Position numbers and translations under genes: made by a program | Part shown: positions 26,795 through 35,011 of the stretch, piece after piece | Layout: each line of letters starts with the position of its first letter | Numbering within the stretch: the stretch's first letter is position 1 | DNA from: a virus | IMG/VR virus record: IMGVR_UViG_3300031785_000001 | Coordinates: 1-58,981 of that record | Strand: one strand, 5' to 3' | Length of the DNA stretch: 58,981 nt | Notes under the pieces: model-generated | The model's input: the letters and a program-made list of their open reading frames with translations, nothing else | Databases searched by the model: none | Told to the model about the DNA's origin: nothing

Positions 26795-26802
26795 CTCCCA
26801 AG

Positions 26803-26841
26803 ACGCAAGTGAGGGCGCAAGCCCTCGCTTGTGTGTTTTTT
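26803..26841 (+). terminator. Strong rho-independent terminator
   Basis: Arms 26803-26816 and 26821-26834 form an almost perfect 14-bp stem closed by a GCAA tetraloop, followed by seven T. It ends the transcript of the basic-protein gene 9 nt after the stop codon. Confidence 0.92.
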
Positions 26842-26872
26842 TGTTTTTTTTCATGCGCAATAGGAGACAGCT

Positions 26873-27079
26873 ATGCGAGTAAACAACGAGCGAACAAGAA
26901 CGATACTTTCGGCTATCGGCTATGTCGCGTTCACAGTCCTCTTCGGGCTGTTCATGGGCGTGATAGTCGTTGAATGGCTAGTAGGTTGTGGAGAGAAAAT
27001 CTACTACGCGGACGGAACATGGGTAACAGGCGAATGTATTTTTGTCCCATACGAGCCAACAACAGGCGAGTGGGGTTAA
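26873..27079 (+). CDS. Small membrane protein, 68 aa
   Basis: Residues 12-36 form one hydrophobic segment after a short basic N-terminus (positive-inside). The C-terminal half is outside and holds two Cys (residues 39 and 52) with several Tyr and Gly. AGGAGA lies upstream of the ATG. The stop codon falls inside the outer part of hammerhead stem II that follows directly. The function is unknown. Confidence 0.6.
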   Translation: MRVNNERTRTILSAIGYVAFTVLFGLFMGVIVVEWLVGCGEKIYYADGTWVTGECIFVPYEPTTGEWG

Positions 27080-27148
27080 GACGAAATCCGCCCAATCGGG
27101 CGGGTAAGTGTGGTGTGAGAGACCACGCTCTGATGAGTCATCTCAACT
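27074..27148 (+). ncRNA. Type II hammerhead self-cleaving ribozyme
   Basis: All conserved core parts are present in type II order. C27082-G-A-A-A27086 leads into stem III (27086-27093 with 98-105, loop AATC). It ends in T27105-A27106, the UH cleavage triplet. Stem I follows (27107-27114 with 27122-27129, loop of 7). Then comes the invariant CTGATGA (27130-27136). Stem II is closed by GAC 27080-27082 with GTC 27137-27139, then an internal loop and GGTT/AACT (27074-27077 with 27145-27148). Predicted cut: between 27106 and 27107. It lies between two early genes and would split their shared mRNA just before the ribosome site of the next gene. Confidence 0.88.
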
Positions 27149-27165
27149 AGCAAATGGAGGTGCTA

Positions 27166-27501
27166 ATGCACATTCAATTTATCGCATGGTCGAGCGAGAA
27201 TCGACCAAACAACGAGTGGCGAACGATACAAACAGGCGACATCAGTCCTGAGTTTTCTCTAGACGAGAACGGACTTGAAGAAACTAGCTTGTCTTGGTTC
27301 TTCGCAACCAAGTTTGATGAGCGAGGCAGTATCAACCCTGACGCAGAGCCTTGCGAGTCTTTTAACAACAACCCAATCATCTTACACGAGGGAGACATAC
27401 GAGAATTATCTCGCATGCCTAGTGCGTCAAGAGATTTTATCGAATTTGCCAAGAGTGCTATGGCAGACGATAAATGCGTGTATGTAGATGTATCTTGGTA
27501 A
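27166..27501 (+). CDS. Hypothetical early protein, 111 aa
   Basis: A Trp/Glu/Ser-rich, acidic soluble protein. I chose the ATG at 27166 over one at 27154 because the latter lies inside the GGAGG ribosome site (27156-27160). It is the first gene after the predicted ribozyme cut, so its mRNA would begin with a 5' hydroxyl about 59 nt upstream. No family is recognised. Confidence 0.6.
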   Translation: MHIQFIAWSSENRPNNEWRTIQTGDISPEFSLDENGLEETSLSWFFATKFDERGSINPDAEPCESFNNNPIILHEGDIRELSRMPSASRDFIEFAKSAMADDKCVYVDVSW

Positions 27502-27512
27502 GGAGGGAAACT

Positions 27513-28103
27513 ATGCCAAATTGGTGTGAAAACATAGCCACAATATCGCATGACAACAAAGAGTCCATGCAACCATTAGTCAATGCTCTCAAGAGCGTTA
27601 CGCAAGCGAGAAAAGAATACTATGACAAGCTAGACAACGAGTCTGTCACGGATACTTTTCAGGTGTGTTACGAAGCAAATTATGACGACTGTCCTGAGTT
27701 CTTTCAGGCAACACACCCAATGCCAGACGAACTTAAGGGAACATCATCCCCACAGGATAGCCCTAACTGGCATGACTGGAGACTAGCAAATTGGGGAACA
27801 AAGTGGGATGTCCGATACGACTCCCTCAAAATCCACAGCATGTCTGACACGAGCATAACAGTTCAGTTCGACACAGCTTGGTCTCCACCTCAAGAGTGGT
27901 ATGCGCACATGAGATTGTGGAATTTCAAGATAGACGCATACTATTTCGAGGGTGCTATGGACTTCTGCGGTCTAGACACGGAAGAGGACGGAGAAGAGAC
28001 CTACTCTTGCAGTCAACTAGACTTGATTCCAACTCGCATAGACCAGTTATTCGGTATCTCCGAATACTACAAGGAAATGGAAGAAATGCAGGAGGATGAA
28101 TAA
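27513..28103 (+). CDS. YubB/Api92-like protein (ferredoxin-fold domain)
   Basis: A 196-aa product that opens with Met-Pro-Asn-Trp-Cys-Glu-Asn, the hallmark start of the Api92/YubB (DUF1281-type) family found in phages and plasmids. A second signature, Asp-Trp-Arg...Asn-Trp-Gly-Thr-Lys-Trp-Asp (about residues 89-103), and a Phe-Asp-Thr-Ala-Trp-Ser-Pro-Pro stretch (about 119-127) are also typical. The biochemical role of the family is not known; it is common in accessory early regions. AGGAGG precedes the ATG at 27513. Confidence 0.75.
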   Translation: MPNWCENIATISHDNKESMQPLVNALKSVTQARKEYYDKLDNESVTDTFQVCYEANYDDCPEFFQATHPMPDELKGTSSPQDSPNWHDWRLANWGTKWDVRYDSLKIHSMSDTSITVQFDTAWSPPQEWYAHMRLWNFKIDAYYFEGAMDFCGLDTEEDGEETYSCSQLDLIPTRIDQLFGISEYYKEMEEMQEDE

Positions 28104-28198
28104 TGCCCCCGTCAATCATCATTCTCATAGTTGTGTGGCTTGCATTGTTTGGACTAGCCATACTTTTAGGTTTCACCGCGTCCAATGGTGGAAAATAA
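28103..28198 (+). CDS. Tiny membrane protein, 31 aa
   Basis: The ATG overlaps the preceding stop (TAATG), with AGGAGG about 9 nt upstream. Residues 4-24 are one hydrophobic segment of Ile, Leu, Val and Ala; the short tail is polar. It lies directly before the large structured noncoding stretch. A role with that RNA or in the membrane cannot be told from sequence. Confidence 0.55.
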   Translation: MPPSIIILIVVWLALFGLAILLGFTASNGGK

Positions 28199-28860
28199 TT
28201 CATTATGCGCAGGTCTGCGCTTCCCCTGAAAGGGACTTATATAGTGAGATTTGAATTTCGAGTTGTTCCGACTCGGAATAGGTCTAGCTGTGTGCTATCA
28301 GGACACATGGCTAGACCAACAAGAATTTGTCTCGGTTGTCAGTTAAGAATCCAATAAAACCCGCATGGCGAACGAAAAGTGTCTAGTGCGTGGAGACACT
28401 GTGGTGGAAAGTCACAGACGACTAAAGGAGACGAGTATAGGTGGGTAATAGCCGTCCTAGGTCACTACCCTTAATTCGTAGAGAATCAGTTGCGAGCTAA
28501 TCTGCGAACCTTCTGCGCGAGGTTATTAGTGCGTGTGTGTCTAGCCAATCTTGTTAGAACTGCTGACACAGTCATCTACCTCGTAGCAGACGAGCCATGT
28601 ATTCAAACATGAATAGACAATCCTCAACATATCCTGTTGGTGCTTTATGCACATATCAGGGGTGGTCACATACTGTAAGGAAGACCACAGCAAGTCGTTC
28701 ATTCGTGTTTGTCTAGTCTTGCACAACGCAAAGGCAAGACAGAGGTATCCCAAGATAGAGAATTGGGAGTTCACCTCGCCACCTAGGGGTGGTATGCACT
28801 TCTACTCCTAGGATTTGACATTAGGTGTAACGCATATTATACACATACCTAATGTGCTTT
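28199..28860 (+). ncRNA. Candidate large ornate structured RNA, about 660 nt
   Basis: No convincing gene lies here, yet the stretch is dense with perfect inverted repeats in series. Examples are 28281-28288/28310-28317 (8 bp), 28378-28384/28394-28400 (7 bp), 28536-28545/28562-28570 (9 bp with one bulge), 28580-28584/28590-28594, 28596-28600/28607-28611, 28662-28667/28683-28688, 28716-28722/28734-28740 (7 bp), a nested pair 28742-28753/28763-28777, 28779-28783/28788-28792, and 28818-28826/28847-28855 (9 bp). The hexamer GTCTAG recurs four times. Size and layout recall the ornate RNA classes GOLLD, ROOL and OLE, of which GOLLD is linked to phages. Class membership is not established. Confidence 0.72.
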
Positions 28861-28898
28861 AACTTTAATTTTAACTTTAACCATTTACGGAGGTAAAT

Positions 28899-30842
28899 AT
28901 GGCACTTGAATGTTGCTTAGAGGAACTTCAACGAGTCCTCAGTGAGCCTAAGTTTGTCGATAGACGCAAAGGCTTACGAAAACTAGCTACTCCTATCCTA
29001 GAAAAGGAACTATCTCAGGCAGAAATTGAGTCTTGCAAAGCAGATAGTCCTGTCTGGGGTTCACGGGAGGGGCAAATCAACCCTAGCACAACAGTCTCAG
29101 GGTTGAGAGACAGTCTAGATACATCCACCTTGCTTGTTCTTATAGCTACACATCTAGATTGCAGAGGCGGTAAGACTCCGCCTGTTAACCCACTTATGAT
29201 TCTCGACAGTCTTTCAGACACAGACAATCTACACAAGTCTGAAAAGTCTTCGACAGGATACATATTTGGGAGACCAACCTTTACAGAGGATGATGATGTG
29301 ACCGAACTAGAAAAACACATCTTGTCCTTAGACACACCAACAACCGCAAAAGAGGAGACATCTATGTCTGGAAATCCATACGAAGAACTAGCTACTGATG
29401 AAATCATGCAAGTAATCCTGTCTCTTAGACAAGACTACGAAGAAGAAGATGTTAGGTCTGAGTTTAAGGATGTTCTTAGCAAGACCAAAGTGGTTGCTAT
29501 CGAAAGCATGCTTGAACTTGGTGCTGAGTATGACAGAGGTTATGTGTTTAGTCAGGTCGGCAGGCAGTTGAGGGTAGACATATCCACAAGGATAGATGCT
29601 CTGGACGAAGACACATCAGATGTGTCCGAGTCTAAGCCTGTTGTTTCTGAAGAGTTTGCTCCCTTACCAGATGAGGCAAGCTCTAACATGATTGACATGG
29701 TCTTGAAGAACGCAGGCTACACAGACATAACGACTAAGGCTCTGTGGGATAAGATTAGTGGTCAGAGCGACACCATAGCCAAGTTGAACGAGAGAGTAAG
29801 CACTCTTGCATTATCGAGTTCAGATGTTAGCGGTGGCTCAGACTCCATGCCCTCTAGTGAGGATATGCCAAACGGTAAGGTCGTAGTCAAACAGGCATAT
29901 GAAGTCTTCAATGTGGGTAGGCAGAAAAATCAATTCCTATTCAATGTCCCCGTTTATGAGTGGGATACACCACATCCTCATGTTCCTGAGATAGACAGCA
30001 ATTACCAATGGAACTACGACATCTTAAGACGAGTGCTTTACAGCATAATCTCTAACACAAGATGTTATTTGCATGGTCATACTGGCACAGGCAAGACGAC
30101 ATTCGTTGAGCAAGTTGCCGCGTGTCTTAAGTATCCGTTTATGAGAGTCAACTTTGATTCAGAGGTTACTCGTATGGACTTGATTGGTAGAGACACACTC
30201 AAGCAAGAGGACGGTGTAACTGTCTCCAAGTTTGAGGATGGAATACTGCCACAAATGATGAGTGGTCCATATATAGGGTGCTTTGATGAGATTGACTTTG
30301 TTAGACCTGATATTGCCTATGTAATGCAGAGAGCCTTAGAGGGTAATGGTCTGATGATTACAGAGGACGGTGGTCGTGTCGTTAAGCCACATAGAATGTT
30401 CCGAATGTTTGCTACAGGCAATACTGTGGGGCAAGGAGATGAGTTTGGTATGTATCAAGGTGCAAGACCACAATCTCTAGCCATGCTTGATAGATTCCAA
30501 GTCTGGGCGAATGTTCCTTACATGACCTCTCCACAAAGAAAGAAACTTATCAAGGCTAGTGTTCCCACATTAGAAGAGAAAGACCTAGATTCGATTAGCC
30601 AATATGTAGATGAGCATATGGTTGCTTTCAAATCTAGTGAGGTTATCCAACCGATTAGTCCTAGAGGTTATGTGTCATTAGCTAAAGCGGTGGTTGCTTT
30701 CTACGAGTTCTATCCTGACGCAAAAGCTGACAAGGCATTTCAGTCTGCCTTTGAGACTGTTGTTTTGGATAGGGCAAATGTTCAGGACAAGGTAGTTCTG
30801 AAAGCGATTGGTGACAGAGTATTCAACAAGACGGAGGTGTAA
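28899..30842 (+). CDS. cobS-like: CobS/MoxR-like AAA+ ATPase with long N-terminal extension
   Basis: A 647-aa product. The AAA+ core occupies about residues 335-620: Walker A Gly-His-Thr-Gly-Thr-Gly-Lys-Thr (393-400), Walker B Cys-Phe-Asp-Glu-Ile-Asp (461-466), and sensor-1 Asn508 in Ala-Thr-Gly-Asn-Thr. This is closest to CobS, the ATPase subunit of aerobic cobalt chelatase, and to MoxR remodellers. The 330-residue N-terminal part is unlike CobS, Ser/Asp/Glu-rich, and of unknown role. The next gene is the CobT-like VWA partner, one base away. With no other cobalamin genes present, a protein-remodelling machine is more likely than a metal chelatase. Confidence 0.88.
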   Translation: MALECCLEELQRVLSEPKFVDRRKGLRKLATPILEKELSQAEIESCKADSPVWGSREGQINPSTTVSGLRDSLDTSTLLVLIATHLDCRGGKTPPVNPLMILDSLSDTDNLHKSEKSSTGYIFGRPTFTEDDDVTELEKHILSLDTPTTAKEETSMSGNPYEELATDEIMQVILSLRQDYEEEDVRSEFKDVLSKTKVVAIESMLELGAEYDRGYVFSQVGRQLRVDISTRIDALDEDTSDVSESKPVVSEEFAPLPDEASSNMIDMVLKNAGYTDITTKALWDKISGQSDTIAKLNERVSTLALSSSDVSGGSDSMPSSEDMPNGKVVVKQAYEVFNVGRQKNQFLFNVPVYEWDTPHPHVPEIDSNYQWNYDILRRVLYSIISNTRCYLHGHTGTGKTTFVEQVAACLKYPFMRVNFDSEVTRMDLIGRDTLKQEDGVTVSKFEDGILPQMMSGPYIGCFDEIDFVRPDIAYVMQRALEGNGLMITEDGGRVVKPHRMFRMFATGNTVGQGDEFGMYQGARPQSLAMLDRFQVWANVPYMTSPQRKKLIKASVPTLEEKDLDSISQYVDEHMVAFKSSEVIQPISPRGYVSLAKAVVAFYEFYPDAKADKAFQSAFETVVLDRANVQDKVVLKAIGDRVFNKTEV

Positions 30843-30843
30843 T

Positions 30844-32820
30844 ATGAAATCGACTCTATTTCAGCATGAGGTTAACAAGACTAGCACAATCTTTGGTCGT
30901 GACGAGAAAGTTAAAGTGGTTTTTCAAGGCGACCAAGCATGCACAGACGGAAACACAATCACGATTCCTACTCTTGATGACACACAGGATATTCCTGTGG
31001 AGAAACAACAGATAATTCGTGGGTATGTTGACCATGAGGCAGGGCATGTAAGACACACAGACTTTAGTGTTCTTCACGATAACCAAAAGTTGTTTGCTAG
31101 GGATAATTTACTTGCCCAATGCAACAATGCTTTAGAAGACATTTGGTTAGAGCGAAAGGTTATTTCTGAGTATGCAGGCGCAGAGAAAAATCTTAGGGCT
31201 GTGTCTAGCGCAGTCAATAAGGAGTTCCTTGACAGCATAGACAAGGATGATGAACGCATTGAAGACCCCAAGTTCATTGGTCCTGTGTCTCTCACATGGG
31301 AGGGTAGGAAAGACTATGGTGGAGAGGGCAATCAGGAATGTATTGACCTGTTACCCAAAGATTTTGCCAACAAACTACCTAACTACATCAAAGGTCTAGA
31401 CGCCTGTAAGGATAGCAAGGATGTCTTTACTCTTGCCAAGATAATCAGAAATCAATTCTCTTCTGACAAGCCAATGAGTGAGGAAGAGTTTGATGAGTTG
31501 GTTAAGGAAGCAATCAAGGACAAGACGAAATCTGTATCAGTGCCAGCAGAGCATGAAATTGAGGGTGCATCTGACGATTCTCGTGAGGGCGAAGACGGTT
31601 CTTCTGGTGACGGAGAAGAGAAATCCGACAAGACATCTAGCGTTGGAGATGATTCGGTAAGAGAAGAGGGTAATGATGATTGGAAGAGTGACCATGAATC
31701 AAAACATGATGAAACTCCTAGCGAACATTCAGGAGGGAGCGGTGTTGGTGCAGAAGAGAGAGCAACAACATCCGAGACCTACGAGAACTTTGATGTCGGC
31801 ACTATCTTGCAGAAAGAAATCTCTGATTACACATCAAAGTCAGGGGGTGGAGTTTATAGACCATTCTCTACTGCCTTTGATAAGTGGCATCACAGGAGCG
31901 ATGAGCATGGTCTGTATGGAACATACGATACTCTAGGTCACAGCATCCTATCTCATGGGCGTCCTGCAAAGTATGACAGGATACTCAACCAATCAAGTGG
32001 TCCAATAAATGTGATGAGACGCAAGCTAGAGAGATGTCTCCTTGCCAAGCAGAATAGAGATTGGTTAGGCAACCAAGAGGATGGGAGGTTAGATACTAGG
32101 CGTCTTGTTGGTGCGTTTAATGGCAGTGCCAATGTGTTTAGACAGAGGTCTCCTCTTCAGGAATTGGATACTGCTGTTACTGTTCTGATTGATTTGTCAG
32201 GCAGTATGCATGGCTCACGGGCAACCTTAGCTATGCAGGCTAGTATATGTCTTGCCGAAGCACTTGAGAGAACAGGGTGTGTTTACTCTGTGTATGGTTT
32301 CAATAACCAATCGAGTATGGCTTGGGAGAAACTAACGGAAGAGCAGAGAGAAGATTACTACAATGGTTCTTGGTCTCGAACAGAGTGTATGGATATGTTC
32401 ATATTCAAAGACTTTCAAGAGAGACTACACGATTGTAAGGGTGCTATGTCTCGCATAGCAGACTGCTCTAACGGTAATAACTCTGACGGCGAATCCATAC
32501 TTAAGGCTTACGGTAAATTAAAGAACAGGCGCGAGAGCAGAAAGGTTTATCTCGTTATGTCTGACGGATACCCCGCCTGTCACACCAACTGCACCGATAC
32601 TTTGTATCAGCATACAAGAGACGCAGTTAAGACTATCGAAGATGACGGTGTTGACATCATTGGTATAGGCATTGAGTCCAAAGCTGTGTCTAGGTTCTAT
32701 CCTAAGTATGTAGTGCTAGACAAAGTAGAAGACTTATCTGGTGCGGTTATGGATAAGCTGAGTAAAGCATTGTTAGGAGAGAGATTCGAGATTGATAACT
32801 CGGTCTTGCTCAATGCGTAA
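30844..32820 (+). CDS. cobT-like: CobT-like protein: HEAGH site plus VWA domain
   Basis: A 658-aa product, with start ATG at 30844 behind GGAGG. An N-terminal domain (about residues 15-200) holds His64-Glu-Ala-Gly-His68 and a downstream Asn-x-x-Glu-Asp-x-x-x-Glu helix (96-103) that could supply a third zinc ligand. An acidic, Ser/Asp/Glu-rich linker follows (about 235-330). A C-terminal von Willebrand A domain (about 445-640) has the MIDAS motif Asp450-x-Ser-x-Ser454. In CobS/CobT and MoxR/VWA pairs the VWA protein presents substrates to the ATPase ring. The HExxH motif raises the option of a protease. Substrate unknown. Confidence 0.85.
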   Translation: MKSTLFQHEVNKTSTIFGRDEKVKVVFQGDQACTDGNTITIPTLDDTQDIPVEKQQIIRGYVDHEAGHVRHTDFSVLHDNQKLFARDNLLAQCNNALEDIWLERKVISEYAGAEKNLRAVSSAVNKEFLDSIDKDDERIEDPKFIGPVSLTWEGRKDYGGEGNQECIDLLPKDFANKLPNYIKGLDACKDSKDVFTLAKIIRNQFSSDKPMSEEEFDELVKEAIKDKTKSVSVPAEHEIEGASDDSREGEDGSSGDGEEKSDKTSSVGDDSVREEGNDDWKSDHESKHDETPSEHSGGSGVGAEERATTSETYENFDVGTILQKEISDYTSKSGGGVYRPFSTAFDKWHHRSDEHGLYGTYDTLGHSILSHGRPAKYDRILNQSSGPINVMRRKLERCLLAKQNRDWLGNQEDGRLDTRRLVGAFNGSANVFRQRSPLQELDTAVTVLIDLSGSMHGSRATLAMQASICLAEALERTGCVYSVYGFNNQSSMAWEKLTEEQREDYYNGSWSRTECMDMFIFKDFQERLHDCKGAMSRIADCSNGNNSDGESILKAYGKLKNRRESRKVYLVMSDGYPACHTNCTDTLYQHTRDAVKTIEDDGVDIIGIGIESKAVSRFYPKYVVLDKVEDLSGAVMDKLSKALLGERFEIDNSVLLNA

Positions 32821-33004
32821 GGCTAGGAAGATTAGGGTGCGAACTGAATGGATGAGATTACATCCTAAGCGAAAAGGTAATCTGAGATTTTGGATAACTG
32901 TAGGCAAGAAGATTGCTGATAAAGGTATCAAGAAATCAGATGTGTCCGCAATTTATAACATTATTAAGGAGGTTGAGAATGAATATTTATTTTCTAGACG
33001 ATAA
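32813..33004 (+). CDS. Small basic protein, 63 aa
   Basis: The ATG at 32813 overlaps the end of the CobT-like gene; a TTG 21 nt earlier is an alternative with a better-placed AGGAGA. The product is basic in its first half and helical in its second. It overlaps the next start by 26 nt, which suggests coupling. There is no recognised domain. Confidence 0.5.
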   Translation: MRKARKIRVRTEWMRLHPKRKGNLRFWITVGKKIADKGIKKSDVSAIYNIIKEVENEYLFSRR

Positions 33005-33506
33005 GCCTGAGAGGGCTTGCGAGTATTTAGCAGACAAGCATGTCTTCAAGATGCTCAAAGACGCAGTATCAATAATGATTTCTGCAACAGCAGGAGAAGA
33101 GTCTTACTACCAGCAGATGAAAGCTGGGAAAGGAACCAATACCCAACTGATTGATTTCAGTATGGTTGATTGGGTTGTCAAAAGTCCAAAGCATTACTCT
33201 TGGGTATGGGATTATGGACTAGGTTGTTCCAAAGAAATGGAACACCGTTTTGGCGAAATTAATGACGCGGCAAACCAATATTCTAAACAGTTAATTCCTC
33301 TCTCGCTTATGCGAGAGGAAACTGAACATGATGTTTGGATTAATCCCCCCCGTATGATTCCCGATAAATACAAGATGAATTGGGGAGACTATATCGAGGG
33401 AGATAGAGTCGATAGTTGTCATGTTCAAAGCTATAGGAATTTCTATCGTGACTGTCACGGTGATAGCCATTGGACAAAGAGAGGTGCGCCGACATGGATA
33501 AGGTAA
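32979..33506 (+). CDS. Conserved phage protein with DKHV-FKM motif, 175 aa
   Basis: The start (Met-Asn-Ile-Tyr-Phe-Leu-Asp-Asp) and the following Ala-Cys-Glu-Tyr-Leu-Ala-Asp-Lys-His-Val-Phe-Lys-Met (residues 14-26) match a family widespread in marine phages. Pro-Lys-His-Tyr-Ser-Trp-Val (about residues 70-76) is also typical. Some members are loosely labelled pyrimidine-dimer glycosylase-like, but the function is not firmly known. AGGAGG lies 7 nt before the ATG. Confidence 0.65.
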   Translation: MNIYFLDDKPERACEYLADKHVFKMLKDAVSIMISATAGEESYYQQMKAGKGTNTQLIDFSMVDWVVKSPKHYSWVWDYGLGCSKEMEHRFGEINDAANQYSKQLIPLSLMREETEHDVWINPPRMIPDKYKMNWGDYIEGDRVDSCHVQSYRNFYRDCHGDSHWTKRGAPTWIR

Positions 33507-33802
33507 AACACTGCGACAAGAAACTTAAATGGTGGGCTTGGCACAAAGATAACCCTCATGTCTATGACACATTCGAGAAGTATGCATTTGATGTGATAGA
33601 CGCAGGCAAAAAGAAGACAAGTGCGTGGCTCATCATCAATCGTATTCGGTGGGAGTATGAAATAGAAACCAAGGGTAGTGAGTTCAAAATCAGTAATGAT
33701 TACATAGCTTATTACTCAAGGTTGTTTATGGCATACCACCCTGAACATCAAATTTTTAACATCAAACCATTTAAACATGAGAGAGGAGGCTCGTATGAGT
33801 AG
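33494..33802 (+). CDS. Hypothetical protein, 102 aa
   Basis: A basic, aromatic-rich small protein with a Lys-Thr-Ser-Ala-Trp-Leu-Ile-Ile-Asn-Arg-Ile-Arg-Trp-Glu segment (about residues 44-57) and Ile-Ser-Asn-Asp-Tyr-Ile-Ala-Tyr-Tyr-Ser-Arg-Leu (about 70-81). Similar stretches recur in small phage proteins of unknown role. The start at 33494 overlaps the previous gene by 13 nt; the end overlaps the next start. Confidence 0.6.
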   Translation: MDKVKHCDKKLKWWAWHKDNPHVYDTFEKYAFDVIDAGKKKTSAWLIINRIRWEYEIETKGSEFKISNDYIAYYSRLFMAYHPEHQIFNIKPFKHERGGSYE

Positions 33803-34406
33803 GCAAGAGAGACGCAAGCAACAGCTTGCAGAAAAGAAAACAGCTAAGAGATTAGCGAAGAAAGACTTGGTTCATCCTGTAGGTGGACCACTTGAGAGGG
33901 CTGAGATTATTCCCAAGACCTCTGCACAACTAGAAGCTATGGCAAAGCGCATGTGTGAAGAGATGCCTGACATGACATGGGAGTTAGCCATGCAGTCGCT
34001 TCTTGAAGCAGAGAAAGACCAAGAGGTTTACATCAATGATGTTTACCAAGTGTTGGTTTATCGTGGGGTTAACGCAGATGAGATGATTCATCAGCCAAAC
34101 CTTAAAGGTAAGTGCGTCTGGCTATCTATTAAGCGTAGAGACAAAACGCCTTGCACATCTTGGCAAGACTTTCAGACCATCAAGAATCGTCTCATAGGCA
34201 CAAGACATGATGCGATACAGATTTATCCAAGCGAAGAGCGAATGGTTAACACATCAAATCAATATCACATGATAGTGTTTCCAACACATTACACCATACC
34301 TTTTGGTTGGATGAGTAGGGCTGTTTCCACAGAAGATAAAGGACACAGCGAGCAAGAAGAACTTAACCGTGAATCTAAACAAAACTTTAAAGGAGAAATC
34401 ATATGA
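33795..34406 (+). CDS. Hypothetical early protein, 203 aa
   Basis: A strongly basic N-terminal helix (residues 1-28, Lys/Arg/Gln) precedes a mixed alpha/beta domain with several Trp and His (about 60-180). The ATG at 33795 follows AGGAGG. The stop overlaps the next start as ATGA. It could bind nucleic acid through its N-terminus; no family is recognised. Confidence 0.6.
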   Translation: MSRQERRKQQLAEKKTAKRLAKKDLVHPVGGPLERAEIIPKTSAQLEAMAKRMCEEMPDMTWELAMQSLLEAEKDQEVYINDVYQVLVYRGVNADEMIHQPNLKGKCVWLSIKRRDKTPCTSWQDFQTIKNRLIGTRHDAIQIYPSEERMVNTSNQYHMIVFPTHYTIPFGWMSRAVSTEDKGHSEQEELNRESKQNFKGEII

Positions 34407-35011
34407 GTAAAGAAGATACAGCAGATAAGTTAGTCAAGAAGAAACTCAACGAGGTTGTTGACCTCAAAAAGGATGAGCCAATAGTTGATGTTGGTCCTAT
34501 GTTGGGTGTTCCTTTTGACGATAAGTTTCCTTGGGAAGATGATGACTTCTCTGACCTTGACGACTTTGACAAGGAGAGAGATGACTGGGACAGGAGTCGT
34601 CTTGAGGATTCATTACCTTCAGCATCCCCGGCGATAACACGCAAGACAAGAATCAAACCACAGACTGCACCTAAGTATGTGTCTAGAGACCTGTTCGATA
34701 GCGATGTCACTAGACCAAGCACAGATAAGAAGCTGTCTAGCATGCGTGATATTGGAGAGGTTGGTGTTCCCATTAAGGGATACACAAACTTTTCATTGGA
34801 TGACTTCAGCAAAATTACAGACACCATGTATATGCAAGTCTTGGATATGTGTGAAGAGGTTGGTTTCATTTTGAAAGGTGGAACTTTCTCAACAGGATTC
34901 AAGAAAGAGTTTAGACGCATGGTCTATGACGCGATGATGCATGAAGACGATGAGGGTAAGCGTAGGTGGATTTCAGTTAACAAAAAATTGCATGGTAAGG
35001 AGGATTTCTAA
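34403..35011 (+). CDS. Hypothetical acidic early protein, 202 aa
   Basis: Residues 1-80 are very acidic and probably disordered (Asp/Glu-rich). The C-terminal half (about 125-200) is a compact domain ending in basic residues. Overlaps with both neighbours (ATGA and TAATG) place it in one coupled unit. An acidic DNA-mimic or scaffold-like role is possible but unsupported by motifs. Confidence 0.55.
   Translation: MSKEDTADKLVKKKLNEVVDLKKDEPIVDVGPMLGVPFDDKFPWEDDDFSDLDDFDKERDDWDRSRLEDSLPSASPAITRKTRIKPQTAPKYVSRDLFDSDVTRPSTDKKLSSMRDIGEVGVPIKGYTNFSLDDFSKITDTMYMQVLDMCEEVGFILKGGTFSTGFKKEFRRMVYDAMMHEDDEGKRRWISVNKKLHGKEDF

Noticed and set aside
28541-28774. Open frame of 77 codons on the minus strand within the structured stretch
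   Set aside because: Cys-rich, patternless product with no ribosome site, and antisense to a run of perfect RNA stems; judged a chance frame.
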